Notes under the pieces: model-generated
Seen by the model: only the letters and a program-made list of their open reading frames with translations
The model's database searches: none
Told to the model about the DNA's origin: nothing
Translations under genes and position numbers: made by a program
IMG/VR virus record: IMGVR_UViG_3300037189_020049
Coordinates: 1 to 64,000 of that record
Length of the DNA: 64,000 nucleotides
Direction: 5' to 3' (one strand)
Source of the DNA: a virus
Part shown: positions 47,942 through 58,600 of the stretch, one piece after another
How the letters are laid out: each line of letters opens with the position of its first letter
How positions within the stretch are numbered: position 1 is the stretch's first letter

Positions 47942-49134
47942 ACCAATATTTCAATAATTCCTTTAACGCCGTCAAAATTTTGTAATGATTTCCCCAATAC
48001 TGCATTAGGATTATCATTTGGTTTCATAACTTCGGCATAACCCGGATATGAGCTGGTTACCAGTAAAGCACCTTTTTTAACCGACCCTATTACTTTGCAC
48101 GGGACTCTTCCGCGCAATGCTACATATGGATGAGTTTCGTCCGGGCCTGCGGCTGTGTTCATTCTATATGCAGGATGTGCAGAAATTACTCCTATCACTG
48201 CTGTGTCGGCATGTGTATGAGTAACAGTAATTTCTTTATCTCCGCCTATTACAACTACAGTACCTACGTCATAAGATACATCAGTTGCATATCGTTCTGC
48301 TATATCGGCAAATAAAGATTGAGACGCTATAGTATTTAATATACCTGTAGAAGGATTATAAGATATGCCATGGTGTGCATAATAAGAAACATTTCCTGTT
48401 GTTGTATTTACAAAAGGTAGATAAAAATTTTGATTGGCTGTTGTAAAAGTGACCGCCGATGTCGTCGCTGTATTTGCTACAAGTGCCTCTGCGGCTGTGC
48501 CCCAAAAATAATATCCAGTTGATTTAGAAGATCCTGTTATAGCATTTGCACCATACAACGTGATACCTTTTTTAACAGTTGGAAAATTACCATCTAATAA
48601 TGAAGTTTCATTTGGCACAAATGCCGTATCAGAGAATAAAATTCTTTCATTGCCGCCAAACGTTGCTTCAATTACTGGTTGAGTAATTGAAGGGTCTAAC
48701 GGATCTACTATTTCTTCAACTGTTTTAAAATCTGCTTTAGCCGAAACTTGTGGTCCTATTTCACTATATGAATTACCATTCCATAATTTTAATTTTGAGT
48801 TGACATTATCCCACCATAAATCACCTGTAGTAGGAAAAGTCGGTGCTGATGACGAAACCGATAAATTTGCGACGCTTTTAAATTTTGATCCATCATATAC
48901 GTTTAATTTTTTAGAATCATTCCCACTATTAAACCAAATTTCTCCAGTAATTGGTTTTGGCGGTTGAGTAGAATTTGCAAAATTTTCTAATAATCTTAAA
49001 AAATTTTCATTAAATACCTCTCCGTATCCGCTATAATTTCTACCAACAAACGAAATATCTGTTGAATTATCAATTTCTGCGTTATCTACTAGGGCAATTT
49101 GCGCACCATTTGTTTTATTGATTATATATGGCAT
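47938..49134 (-). CDS. Tail fibre-related structural protein (paralogue 3)
   Basis: This 398-residue protein shares its N-terminal domain with the next two genes on this strand: ISFVGRNYSGYGEVFNENFLRLLENFAN, PITGEIWFN, KLNVYDGSKF, TTGDLWWD. The C-terminal half differs: SLFADIAERYATDVSYDVGTVVVIGG, GVISAHPAYRMN, VALRGRVPCKVIGSVKKG, PGYAEVM, a pattern known from phage fibre-type proteins. It is the last gene of the leftward structural block and converges on thyA. Confidence 0.75.
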   Translation of the reverse strand: MPYIINKTNGAQIALVDNAEIDNSTDISFVGRNYSGYGEVFNENFLRLLENFANSTQPPKPITGEIWFNSGNDSKKLNVYDGSKFKSVANLSVSSSAPTFPTTGDLWWDNVNSKLKLWNGNSYSEIGPQVSAKADFKTVEEIVDPLDPSITQPVIEATFGGNERILFSDTAFVPNETSLLDGNFPTVKKGITLYGANAITGSSKSTGYYFWGTAAEALVANTATTSAVTFTTANQNFYLPFVNTTTGNVSYYAHHGISYNPSTGILNTIASQSLFADIAERYATDVSYDVGTVVVIGGDKEITVTHTHADTAVIGVISAHPAYRMNTAAGPDETHPYVALRGRVPCKVIGSVKKGALLVTSSYPGYAEVMKPNDNPNAVLGKSLQNFDGVKGIIEILV

Positions 49135-49149
49135 AATTTATTTTAATAA

Positions 49150-50136
49150 TTAAGGTAATGCTACTGTCGTAACGACATTTGATACTGTGCTGAATACCAT
49201 AGACGTGGTTAAATTAACATAATCCCAAGTGACTTCTGCTTTCGCAACGAATCTTCTTACTTGATATCCTTTAAAAGGTATTGTATGTGAACATATTACT
49301 CTTGCTTCACTACCCACTGGAACTCCTACTTCTTTAGAATTTGAATTTCGAGGATGAGAAATAACTCCGGTTTGTGTATTAATGGGAAATATAGAATTTA
49401 ACATTCCAATAATAACATTTGTTTGAGTAGTAAAATGTGTTAAATTGGCGATATTATTTGTTGCGGACGTAATAAAGTTTAAATCAACCGATAACGTATT
49501 GTAATTGTTATTAAGTTTACCGGTATAATTTATATCTCCTAGTATTTTTAATCCTGCTACTATTGACATATTATTGGTATTAAAAAATGTAGTTGCATCT
49601 GACGTATTAACTCTATATGCTTCGTGAGATAAAACTCCTAACAACTTTCCGTAATTTTTTAAGAATGTTACATTTTTTAAATAAAGGTTTTCATCCCTAA
49701 CACTCGATTCTGGCAATACCCAACCATTTTCTCCAACACTAAACGAAAATGCCGGTCCTATTAATAATGTAGAGTTATTATTAACTATCTTTAGTTGATT
49801 ATTTGAAGTATCAAACCATAAATCACCAGTAGTTAAAGTCGAAGGCAACGTAGGTGCTATTGTTGCTCCACTTACAGTTCTAAATCCATTATCATATACT
49901 TTGATTTTTTTAACAGTTGTATCATACCAAAGCTGCCCTTTAAGAGGATTTCGCGGAGGATTTATTGTATCGTTAGCGAAATTTGCTGTCATCTTAACAA
50001 GATTGTTATTTAAAAACTCTCCAAAACCATTTACATTCTTGCCAATCAGAGAAATACTGGTTGTAATTTCATCAACTGCATTTTCAGCTAATAAGGTTAA
50101 CGTTGACCCGTCGGTGTTTGATATAGTATATGCCAT
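49150..50136 (-). CDS. Tail fibre-related structural protein (paralogue 2)
   Basis: The 328 residues begin with the shared N-terminal domain (ISLIGKNVNGFGEFLNNNLVKMTANFAND, PLKGQLWYDT, KIKVYDN, TTGDLWFDTSNNQLKIVN). The middle resembles GPAFSFSVGENGWVLP, YLKNVTFLKNYGKLLGVLSHEAYRVNT, and the end has strands (RRFVAKAEVTWDYVNLTT). No collar or S74 domain is present. It is 1 base from paralogue 1. Confidence 0.72.
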   Translation of the reverse strand: MAYTISNTDGSTLTLLAENAVDEITTSISLIGKNVNGFGEFLNNNLVKMTANFANDTINPPRNPLKGQLWYDTTVKKIKVYDNGFRTVSGATIAPTLPSTLTTGDLWFDTSNNQLKIVNNNSTLLIGPAFSFSVGENGWVLPESSVRDENLYLKNVTFLKNYGKLLGVLSHEAYRVNTSDATTFFNTNNMSIVAGLKILGDINYTGKLNNNYNTLSVDLNFITSATNNIANLTHFTTQTNVIIGMLNSIFPINTQTGVISHPRNSNSKEVGVPVGSEARVICSHTIPFKGYQVRRFVAKAEVTWDYVNLTTSMVFSTVSNVVTTVALP

Positions 50137-50137
50137 A

Positions 50138-51922
50138 TTAAATCTTTATAATGTAATTAACAAATCCAACAGTAGATGTTGTAGATGCCAGCATATTAGG
50201 AAGATAGAAATTAACTCCGGCAGCTGGTCCGAAACTATTGCCAATAACGCCAAATAAGTCAGGATAATCACCTATTGCTACTAACGAACCGTCACACGAC
50301 AACCATCCGGAAGGTGCACCTCCACCTCCATACGGTATTATTATTCCCGTAGGTATTAAATTTTTAATAAAATTATCTCTACTAATTTGTCGTAACCCAC
50401 CGAACGTCGCCGAAGTAGATGTATCGATTACTAATAATGTTAAAGTATCCGTTGCTGTATTTAAAATATTTTGTTGAGTAATAGCTGCCGGAGTAAGCAT
50501 CGTATTAAATGTTGCCTGGGTACCTGTTCCAGCAAAGACAAATGAGGTTGCAGTTACTTGACCTTGTAACTTGAATTCAGATGACTTTTCTAATCCATTT
50601 GACGGTCCAATTACTCTACCATAAATCGTCGTTCCCGTTCCTGTAGACCCGATAGAAGAAACATATAAATTTCTAAAATACTTCGAAGAAGAACCTATAT
50701 CCAAACTATTATGTATGAACGGGGAAATTGCAACTCCTGAAACAACTCCTGAACCTACAGTAAGTAAATTTGTAACAGTAACTTGGTTATTAACTATCAA
50801 GGATTGCTGAATTGTTAAATTTTTATCAATTATTGCTGATCCGAAAATTGATAAAGAAGAAGTCAATGTTGATGTTAGTAATAAATTCCCTGAAATTCTT
50901 ACCTGACCATTAACGTCCAATGAATAAGCCATGTTTGTCGAGGTATTAATTGATACTGAATTATTTTCTATAACTAATCCCGATACTAACCCAGATATAG
51001 CACTTTGTTTAGTTTTAAAAATTATTTTTCCGCCGGGTGTATTATTGAGAATTACTGCATCATTAGCTAATTTGTAAAATTGAACGTATGTATTATTAGA
51101 TGGTACACCGGAATCAATTACTATTCCATCTCTGCCTTGGCTTGCGAGTTGATTTGCAGGGGTTTGATAAAATACGCTTCCTGTTATAATTTGTGGAGAT
51201 ACATCATCTTTAATCAACAATCTTCTTGCAGCATATTTTGATCCATTAATATTAATATTTGATGCTGAATCGGCAATTCCATTAAGGAATGCACTGTTAA
51301 TCGAACTTAAATTAATACCAGGTTTTAATGATGAAAATCCATCTATAACTACTTTTGGAGTAAAAATATCGTTTGCTACTATAGAAACTACATTACCATT
51401 TACATAATTCAATATAACGTTAAAGTTAGTACCTGTGCTACTCTGAAGTGTTGCCGGTTCTACTCCGGTTTTATTTAAACCGGCACTTACGGAAGGACCC
51501 ACAGTTACCCAATTTCCACTATGATAAAATTTTAATAGAGCATTTTGCGTATCTACCCATATATCACCGACTTTTAAACCAGCAGTGGCGGTATTTCTGG
51601 GATCGGTTCCTTGTTGATATATACCATTAGCGGATGGCCATCTAGTACTGTCCGCCGTGCCGTCCATTATCCTCAATACTTTATTGTTTGGATCACTGGT
51701 ATCATACCAAAGTTGACCTTCTATGGGATTCTCGGGAGGTAATGGACTTGAAAAATTTTCCAATAATGAAAGAAAATTCTGTGCAAGTTTTTCGCCGTAG
51801 TTTGGGTAATTTTTACCTACAAAACTTAAACTGGTGTCAACAGAATTTATTCCGGGCGGCATATCCGGAACTGTAACTGTTTCCGTTTTAGATATATCCG
51901 AAAATTTTAATGTAAATGGCAT
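50138..51922 (-). CDS. Tail fibre protein with shared N-domain and tail collar domain (paralogue 1)
   Basis: This 594-residue protein has the shared N-terminal domain (LSFVGKNYPNYGEKLAQNFLSLLENF, PIEGQLWYDTSDPNNKVLRIMDG, VGDIWVDTQNALLKFY). The centre is a beta shaft with YSLDVNGQVRISGNLLLT. The C-terminus is a tail collar domain: PTGIIIPYGGGGAPSGWLSCDGSLVAIGDYPDLFGVIG, then NFYLPNM. AAAGAG precedes the ATG. It probably takes part in host binding or fibre attachment. Confidence 0.8.
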   Translation of the reverse strand: MPFTLKFSDISKTETVTVPDMPPGINSVDTSLSFVGKNYPNYGEKLAQNFLSLLENFSSPLPPENPIEGQLWYDTSDPNNKVLRIMDGTADSTRWPSANGIYQQGTDPRNTATAGLKVGDIWVDTQNALLKFYHSGNWVTVGPSVSAGLNKTGVEPATLQSSTGTNFNVILNYVNGNVVSIVANDIFTPKVVIDGFSSLKPGINLSSINSAFLNGIADSASNININGSKYAARRLLIKDDVSPQIITGSVFYQTPANQLASQGRDGIVIDSGVPSNNTYVQFYKLANDAVILNNTPGGKIIFKTKQSAISGLVSGLVIENNSVSINTSTNMAYSLDVNGQVRISGNLLLTSTLTSSLSIFGSAIIDKNLTIQQSLIVNNQVTVTNLLTVGSGVVSGVAISPFIHNSLDIGSSSKYFRNLYVSSIGSTGTGTTIYGRVIGPSNGLEKSSEFKLQGQVTATSFVFAGTGTQATFNTMLTPAAITQQNILNTATDTLTLLVIDTSTSATFGGLRQISRDNFIKNLIPTGIIIPYGGGGAPSGWLSCDGSLVAIGDYPDLFGVIGNSFGPAAGVNFYLPNMLASTTSTVGFVNYIIKI

Positions 51923-51940
51923 CTCTTTATTCCAATTATG

Positions 51941-52567
51941 TTATGTAGTTACAGTTAATGATTGAATTCTTATTGTATAATCTATTTGAATTAATCTGTT
52001 TAAAGATTTTTGCACTGGATGAAATATCACATGCGTCAATAAATCACCTAACCCAGGTCCATCTGTACTATATGATTTTAATCCAATTTCGTCGAATACA
52101 AACGAACCTTCGGAATTTGCCGATGTATCAAATGCTTCTTGCCCCGCAGGCTCACCAAAATCAAGCAAACAACTCACTAAAACATCCGAATAAACTGCCC
52201 CTGCTACATGTCTTACTTCCATGAAATTCCTAGGAGGATCAAAGTCTGATGCTATATTGGAATCTACAGTTTTATAATAAGTTTGATTATATAATGCAGC
52301 ATTTGATCCTACAGAATTTGGCGTCAAATATGTAATTATACCAGTTTGATCCACCCTAGTACCGCCATTACCAAACGCCATTTCTGCAATTGTTCCAAAA
52401 TTTTGATTACTAATACCCCTGGCCAATGCAATACTGAAGTTTTCGAAATGAATTGCATTTCTCTTATCTACATATATTTCTTTTGTCGAAGGATCATATA
52501 TCTTAATATACCCTTCAACATTTAAGAATTTTTTATCTACTAATTGAAAATTGTGTTCGGTATTCAT
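51941..52567 (-). CDS. Conserved virion structural protein
   Basis: This 208-residue protein has KKFLNVEGYIKIYDPSTKEIYVDKRNAIHFENFSIALARGISNQ, EMAFGNGGTRVD, FMEVRHVAGAVYSDVLVSCLLDFGEPAGQEAFDTS and FVFDEIGLKSYS. I associate this with a structural protein next to the large tail genes in marine T4-like phages. A GATAAATA element ends 5 bases before the ATG. It stands between the giant gene and the fibre paralogues. Confidence 0.72.
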   Translation of the reverse strand: MNTEHNFQLVDKKFLNVEGYIKIYDPSTKEIYVDKRNAIHFENFSIALARGISNQNFGTIAEMAFGNGGTRVDQTGIITYLTPNSVGSNAALYNQTYYKTVDSNIASDFDPPRNFMEVRHVAGAVYSDVLVSCLLDFGEPAGQEAFDTSANSEGSFVFDEIGLKSYSTDGPGLGDLLTHVIFHPVQKSLNRLIQIDYTIRIQSLTVTT

Positions 52568-52572
52568 GTTAA

Positions 52573-52580
52573 TATTTATC
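52573..52580 (-). promoter_or_regulatory. T4-late-like promoter element (GATAAATA on - strand)
   Basis: GATAAATA on the complement ends 5 bases before the ATG at 52567, the same spacing as at 34296-34303. Confidence 0.55.
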
Positions 52581-52604
52581 CATTTAAATTACAAGAATTT
52601 TATA

Positions 52605-55600
52605 TTATTCAAGAGTATCTCCATAGAAATATACTGGTAACTCTGCCGGTTCTTTTTGTAAGAACTGTGCCGGCAATGTAGTACTATCCAATAATGACAG
52701 TGTGGTCGAGGTACTAAGTTCATTATTCCACGACGTATTTCTATAAAAATCTTTCTTAACTATCGTTAATTTTATTCCTTGCGTAACACCGTTAGGAATA
52801 TTTAAAATAACTTGTTGTGTCGATGTATTTACATAGAACTCCGGAGGTATATAATTTAATCCATTATATTCAAACCCATTAATTGCATCCACTTTTTTGG
52901 AACCAGTGTATATCCATACTTGATTAGTTGCCGTAACCAAATATGAATCATATTTTAAAGCAACTGCCGGCAACCCTGACACCGTCGAGGTTGTTCCTAT
53001 AATATTTGCAGGGTAACTATCAAATGATTTACTAATATCTTGGTGATAATGCCCTTGTTTTTCTAATAATTTACTTCCATAATATACAGATATTTGATCT
53101 TTTGCATTTATATATGATGCTTGCGATAAAATTATTCCGTCACCAATTATACTATTAGAAATAGTGCTGATCGTATACACATTTGTTGAGGTTGTTATTT
53201 GAACTTGCTTATATGTGTTTAACTCATACGGTATAGATTGCATACTGCCTTGATCAACTACCTTAGTACCGACATTATTGATCGGCGACGGTCCTGTTCC
53301 TAAAGTATTTCTTCTTAATTGAGTTAATACATTTCCTTCAATTTTATAGAATTCTATTCTCTCGCCATTGAGCAATACTACTCCGGGTATTTTCTTAGAC
53401 ACAATAGGACTTGTTAATACACTAGAATCTGCTACATGAATTTCTGTATCTGTATATTGTAATTCTTTAGTAAGATATGTTGTATTATTTTTCGACAATC
53501 TCGTGAATTGTGTTCTACCAAAGATATCTTTGAATGCTCTATAACCTAGTACAGTCGATGATAATATATCACTTGCAAATGTCATTACCGTAATAACATC
53601 ATCAGAAGTATGAACGTATTCATCACTTATTTGTATAGTAACTTGATCGTCAAGCATTTCAAAATCCAGACCGTTGATTAACGGAACGTCATTGACCGAT
53701 ACCCAAACGTATTTGTCATTTAGAATGGGCCTAGAAATTTTATATCTACGATTTGCATTTCCTTGTAATCTTTCAGTTTGCAACATTAATGCACCGCGAT
53801 CATTATAGGCAGTTACTAGTAATGTTGAATTGGAAATTGGTGTCTGCAAAAATATCGTATCATTATAAATTGTATAATCAAATTGTAATAATGGTACCAA
53901 TCCTTGAACTAAACACTCAATCGATATTTTATTCCCCAACTGAATAAAATTAGAATTTATTACTACCGTACCTGACGCCGGAGGTACAAAGAAATCAAAC
54001 CCAGGACGTAATTCATTATTGTTCACGTATACTCTTACGTTTGTAATATTAAACAAATTAATATCGTATTTTGTCGGATCAGTAACATATGAATTGATAT
54101 TATATGTATTTTTTGTTATATCCGATACTGTGTGGTAAGAAATAATCGGAGGGAATAATTTTCTTGATCCTAGATTATTACTTAAAGTTAAAATAGCTCC
54201 GGCAGATTTAGGATTACTAATTCCTGAATAATTTGTTAGCACAAATGAATTGGCGGGTGTTGCATTAACGTTAAAATATTGGTCTGAAATTTCAAAATAA
54301 TTATCGTAATAATCGCTAAAGAAATATGCTTGAATTGTATTTTCATCGAACGGAGAATTAAAATATATGTCTAATGCAGCTTTATTGCTACCATCATTGG
54401 CTTTGGTTATTATATATCCAACTTGCGTTGAAGTTGTAACTTCAGCTAATGACATTCCGTTAACTGATACATATGCACTACCAACAGAAGTATAAGGAAC
54501 TTGTCCATAGACTTGTACTCTATTAGTGCCGGTTACAATTTGTTTAACTACATCTAGTAACCCTACTCCATATCCATTATTTCCGGATCCTAATCCTATA
54601 ACAGTATATCGAACTGTACCCGATACTTCCTGAATATTAAGTATCAGTTGATTATTTTTCCAATCAATTGTATATTCATTTATGGAAGAAAAATCTGTTC
54701 CCGGATCTCTCACATTAGGATTGTATCTTAGAATTGTGTTATTGAAGACTACAGTAATATATGGCGCACTTGCTGGCACTACTGATAATGAAATAACCGG
54801 CAATTTTCCTGCTATAACTGGAGCATATCCATTAAAAATTAATGGCGATCCGACTGAACTTTTTGTATAAACGTTAATTCCTATAGAATCTGTAACAAAA
54901 CCCGGTACTAATTCTTCTGTTGAGTATAAATTATTCGTTGTAAAGAATCCATCGCCAGAAACTATTACATCTTCAGGATTAGTCCCTAATGCATTTGAAA
55001 TATTCGAAGTCGTTGTAATCCATGTTCCTCCGTCTAATTCTGTATCAATAGATGACGGTAAAACCGTAGGAGACCATATTTCTATAATGTCTCCTTCTTT
55101 AATATTTCCGGCCAAATCTGAACTAAACGTAACATTATTTCCAACTACAGAAACAACTGTTGTAGATGAATTTGAAAATTTATTCTCTGTATAACTTATA
55201 ATATTTGCATATTGGCCGCTTGTTATACCTATTGCAGATGTCACTGGAATTACGGAATCACTGGCATATGTTGCTGCTGCTACAATATATTCCCTTGCAC
55301 TTTCAATGTTATCAGCATATGCAAATTGTCCAAAAGGTTGATATTCCACATCCCAATTTGATGTATAATTAAAAGATAATCCCGAAATTTTGTTGTAAGG
55401 ATATTCAACACCAGACATTAGCTGAGATATATCTTTACCTAACACATTGTTTGTTGATGTATAACATGTTAAAATGCGCTCAACTGCATTTAAAATTTCA
55501 ATATTTTTAACATAATTAATTTTTAAAATTTTATCTCTAGGAGGAGCTATATTAAATACCAACGTAGAAATTTTCTTGCTGTAATTATTGAATATTTTGG

Positions 55601-58600
55601 TTCCGTATTTGATTGTAAATTCCGAACTCAATACCAAATTATTATTCAATGTAATAGATGTTTGTAAACTATCCGGTTGTGCTGGCCATGACAACTCAAA
55701 CTCTCTATTATAACCGTCACATACAAACGAGTCTGATACATTATTATTAGGTGGAGTTGATTCCGAAGAAATTCTATCAAATTTAATACCTATTTTATTA
55801 GTTCTTATACGATTATTTCCTAATCTAGCATAAAACCTGGCAGGTGTTACATCATTTCCGCCTCCAATTAATGTAACTACAGGAGGTTGAGTATATCCAT
55901 TGCCCGGAGTTAATACTTCTATGGCTGATATTTTTCCAGAACTAATGAATGCCCGGGCTGTTGCTCCTGCCCCAGTATCTCCACTAACTGCTTGAATAGA
56001 AACTGTGGGCGACGAAGTATATCCATTTCCTGCATCTGCAATGATAATACTTTCGATATAGCTCTTATAATTATCTTTCCAAGATTTCCAAGGATATTCG
56101 TCTATTAAACTGTTACTTAAATCAACTTTCTCAAATTGACCCGTTACACTATTGTAATAACTCGGTAAATCAAAATCTGTAACATCAGAATTACTTTGAT
56201 CTAAAGTAGTGTGAACTGTTGTAAAGTTTCTAACTACTGTATGATACGGTTTTACTTCATTTAGATATTTTTCTTGATATGCACTATTTTGATTTTCAAG
56301 TTTATACACAGGTCTTTGATCTAAATTTCCTGCATTATTCACCACGTCAATGAATGATGTCTTAAATGCCCAATCCAAAAGTTTCTGTTCAGATAATGCA
56401 TATCTTACTGACTTGAAGAATAGCAAATTCCAATTAATTTTTAATTCATTTATGAAAATATCGTCGCGCAATGCCGAGAATATATTATATATTTCATCTT
56501 CAGGGGCTTGATCGTACAACGTTTGATCATATGTATTGTTATAATCAAAAGTCAAGTTTCCTGTAGAGAAATTCCAAAGGCTTTCGCTTAATTGAATTGT
56601 TCCTTTTTCACTATAAACAATGTTATAATCTTTGCTAAATGTACCCAACTCATTAGGTTTTGTTTTTTCAACAATTATAAATCTGCCACTACCGCCATTT
56701 TTAATCTTAATATATTGACCCGGTAACACATTCACGAGAGTATTCAATTGAAATACATCACTAATTGTATTCGTAAAATCTAAGTATGGTTTAAAATCTT
56801 CGCTTACCCAATCGACATAATCCCAATATAACTTAGTATTAAATTTTTGAGTCGAGACTTTGTTCCAAGAATTTAAGTTTTTATTGAATTGATATTTTGA
56901 CCATCTGCGAGTAGAGTTTTCATCAACTAATACAATAGCCGTAAATGGTCTTACTACTAGTTGAGGTGCAGATGCAAAATTTTTACCTGGGTTAACGATT
57001 TTTACAGAAGTTATTCTGCCTTGCTCGTCTATAAATGTTTCTAATTCTGCACCTTGATTTGCGTTATTAACTATTGTAACTGTAGGCGGATACTTGTAAC
57101 CAAATCCTGGATCAGTTATAACAACATTATATATCTTGCCATTTTTAACATAAGCTGTTAATTTTCCTGTCGACAATAATGAAGGTTCTTTGATTTCTAA
57201 AGATAAAAATTCTAAATCTTCAACAATGATGTCATATTGATTTAATACTGGTAATTCTTCTTTGTTTAGATTTTTAAAACTATAATTGTCTGTAATTAGG
57301 TTCTTAATCAAAACGCTGTTGGCAAATTCTACAACATTTCTTAATGCTTCATACCTATTTTTAAACATAGATTGTCTAGGACGTATAGATATGCCATATT
57401 TTTCTCTAAACGATAACACAGGATCAGGAATTAGATTTCCTAAACTATCACGACCTAACAAACTATCTATTAATTTTTTCTCTAATAATGTATTAGGAAC
57501 ACTATCATCTGAATTTTCTTTTAATAATAACCATTCGGTATGTTTAGGAATAGTATTATTAACAATATCAAACGATGAATTTAATGTTATCTTATTGTCG
57601 ATTAATGATTGTGATACATTGGCAATCGACAATGCATCTGGAGATAATATCTGTAAAGTTTTTAATCCATAAGTTATTGGATCTGCTATTATATTTGCAA
57701 CTTGCAATGAACTTATTCTTCTATTCTTAATAGTCGGAACAGTGACTTTATTCTTAACCCAAAAGTAATAAACATCGATGAATGTTCCGGTTACTGGATC
57801 TATAATCTGTTTTACCGAAACAACAGAATTATCAGGATATTTAGGTTGTCCACTTATAGATTTTGTCAGTCCTGTTGGCGTGTCGGCCAATGCTGTCCAC
57901 TCACTTGGCAAATATTCCGATTTTACCCATTCGTATACATCAATAGTTGAACCCGGGAAAACTTTCCCCCAATATGTTTTTCTAAAGTTTATATCACCTT
58001 GTTCATACCACATGTATTTTACTGAATTCAGGTCCCACCAAAGTTCGCCAACATGCTCATCTAACCAATTTGTCTTAGGATCATTAATGGTAGATGTTAT
58101 GCCAATTGAATAAATTGCAGGATCAATCTCGGCTCGATAACTTAATTCTTGTTGAGCTAATCCTGCTATTTTTCCTTTCAATGGATCAATAACATCAAGA
58201 TATTCAATGATTTCTTCTTTTTCTGTATCAATTAAAATGTTTCTGTTAAACAAATCGACATCTACTAAATCTTCTTCAAATCCTAATACTTTATATCCAG
58301 AAACAGATTTGTCATTAGTTGTAAATGTATGCAAATAACTGAAATTTGTTGTAGTATTAAGTGCCGGTGCTCCGACAAATATGGAATTCTGACCTAATAA
58401 AACAGAATAACCATAATTATCACCTTCACTATAATTTCTTGGATATATTTCGTCAGCTAATACAAATTTCGATTCTTTGTTATCATACAAATATACTGTA
58501 CCTGTTCTATTAATACCATCGTTGAATATTGTAGAATTGGCGTCAAAAATTGTAAAATTGTTAGTCAATTCACTATTTACATCATTAATAAAAGGTACAG

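Noticed and set aside
47930-47950. Terminator between thyA and the converging fibre gene
   Set aside because: The stop codons overlap by 4 bases and no stem with T run is present nearby.
57286-57672. 128-codon + strand ORF inside the giant gene
   Set aside because: It is a shadow of the minus-strand frame, with no ribosome site or recognisable motif; the same holds for 57778-58113 and 62450-62731.
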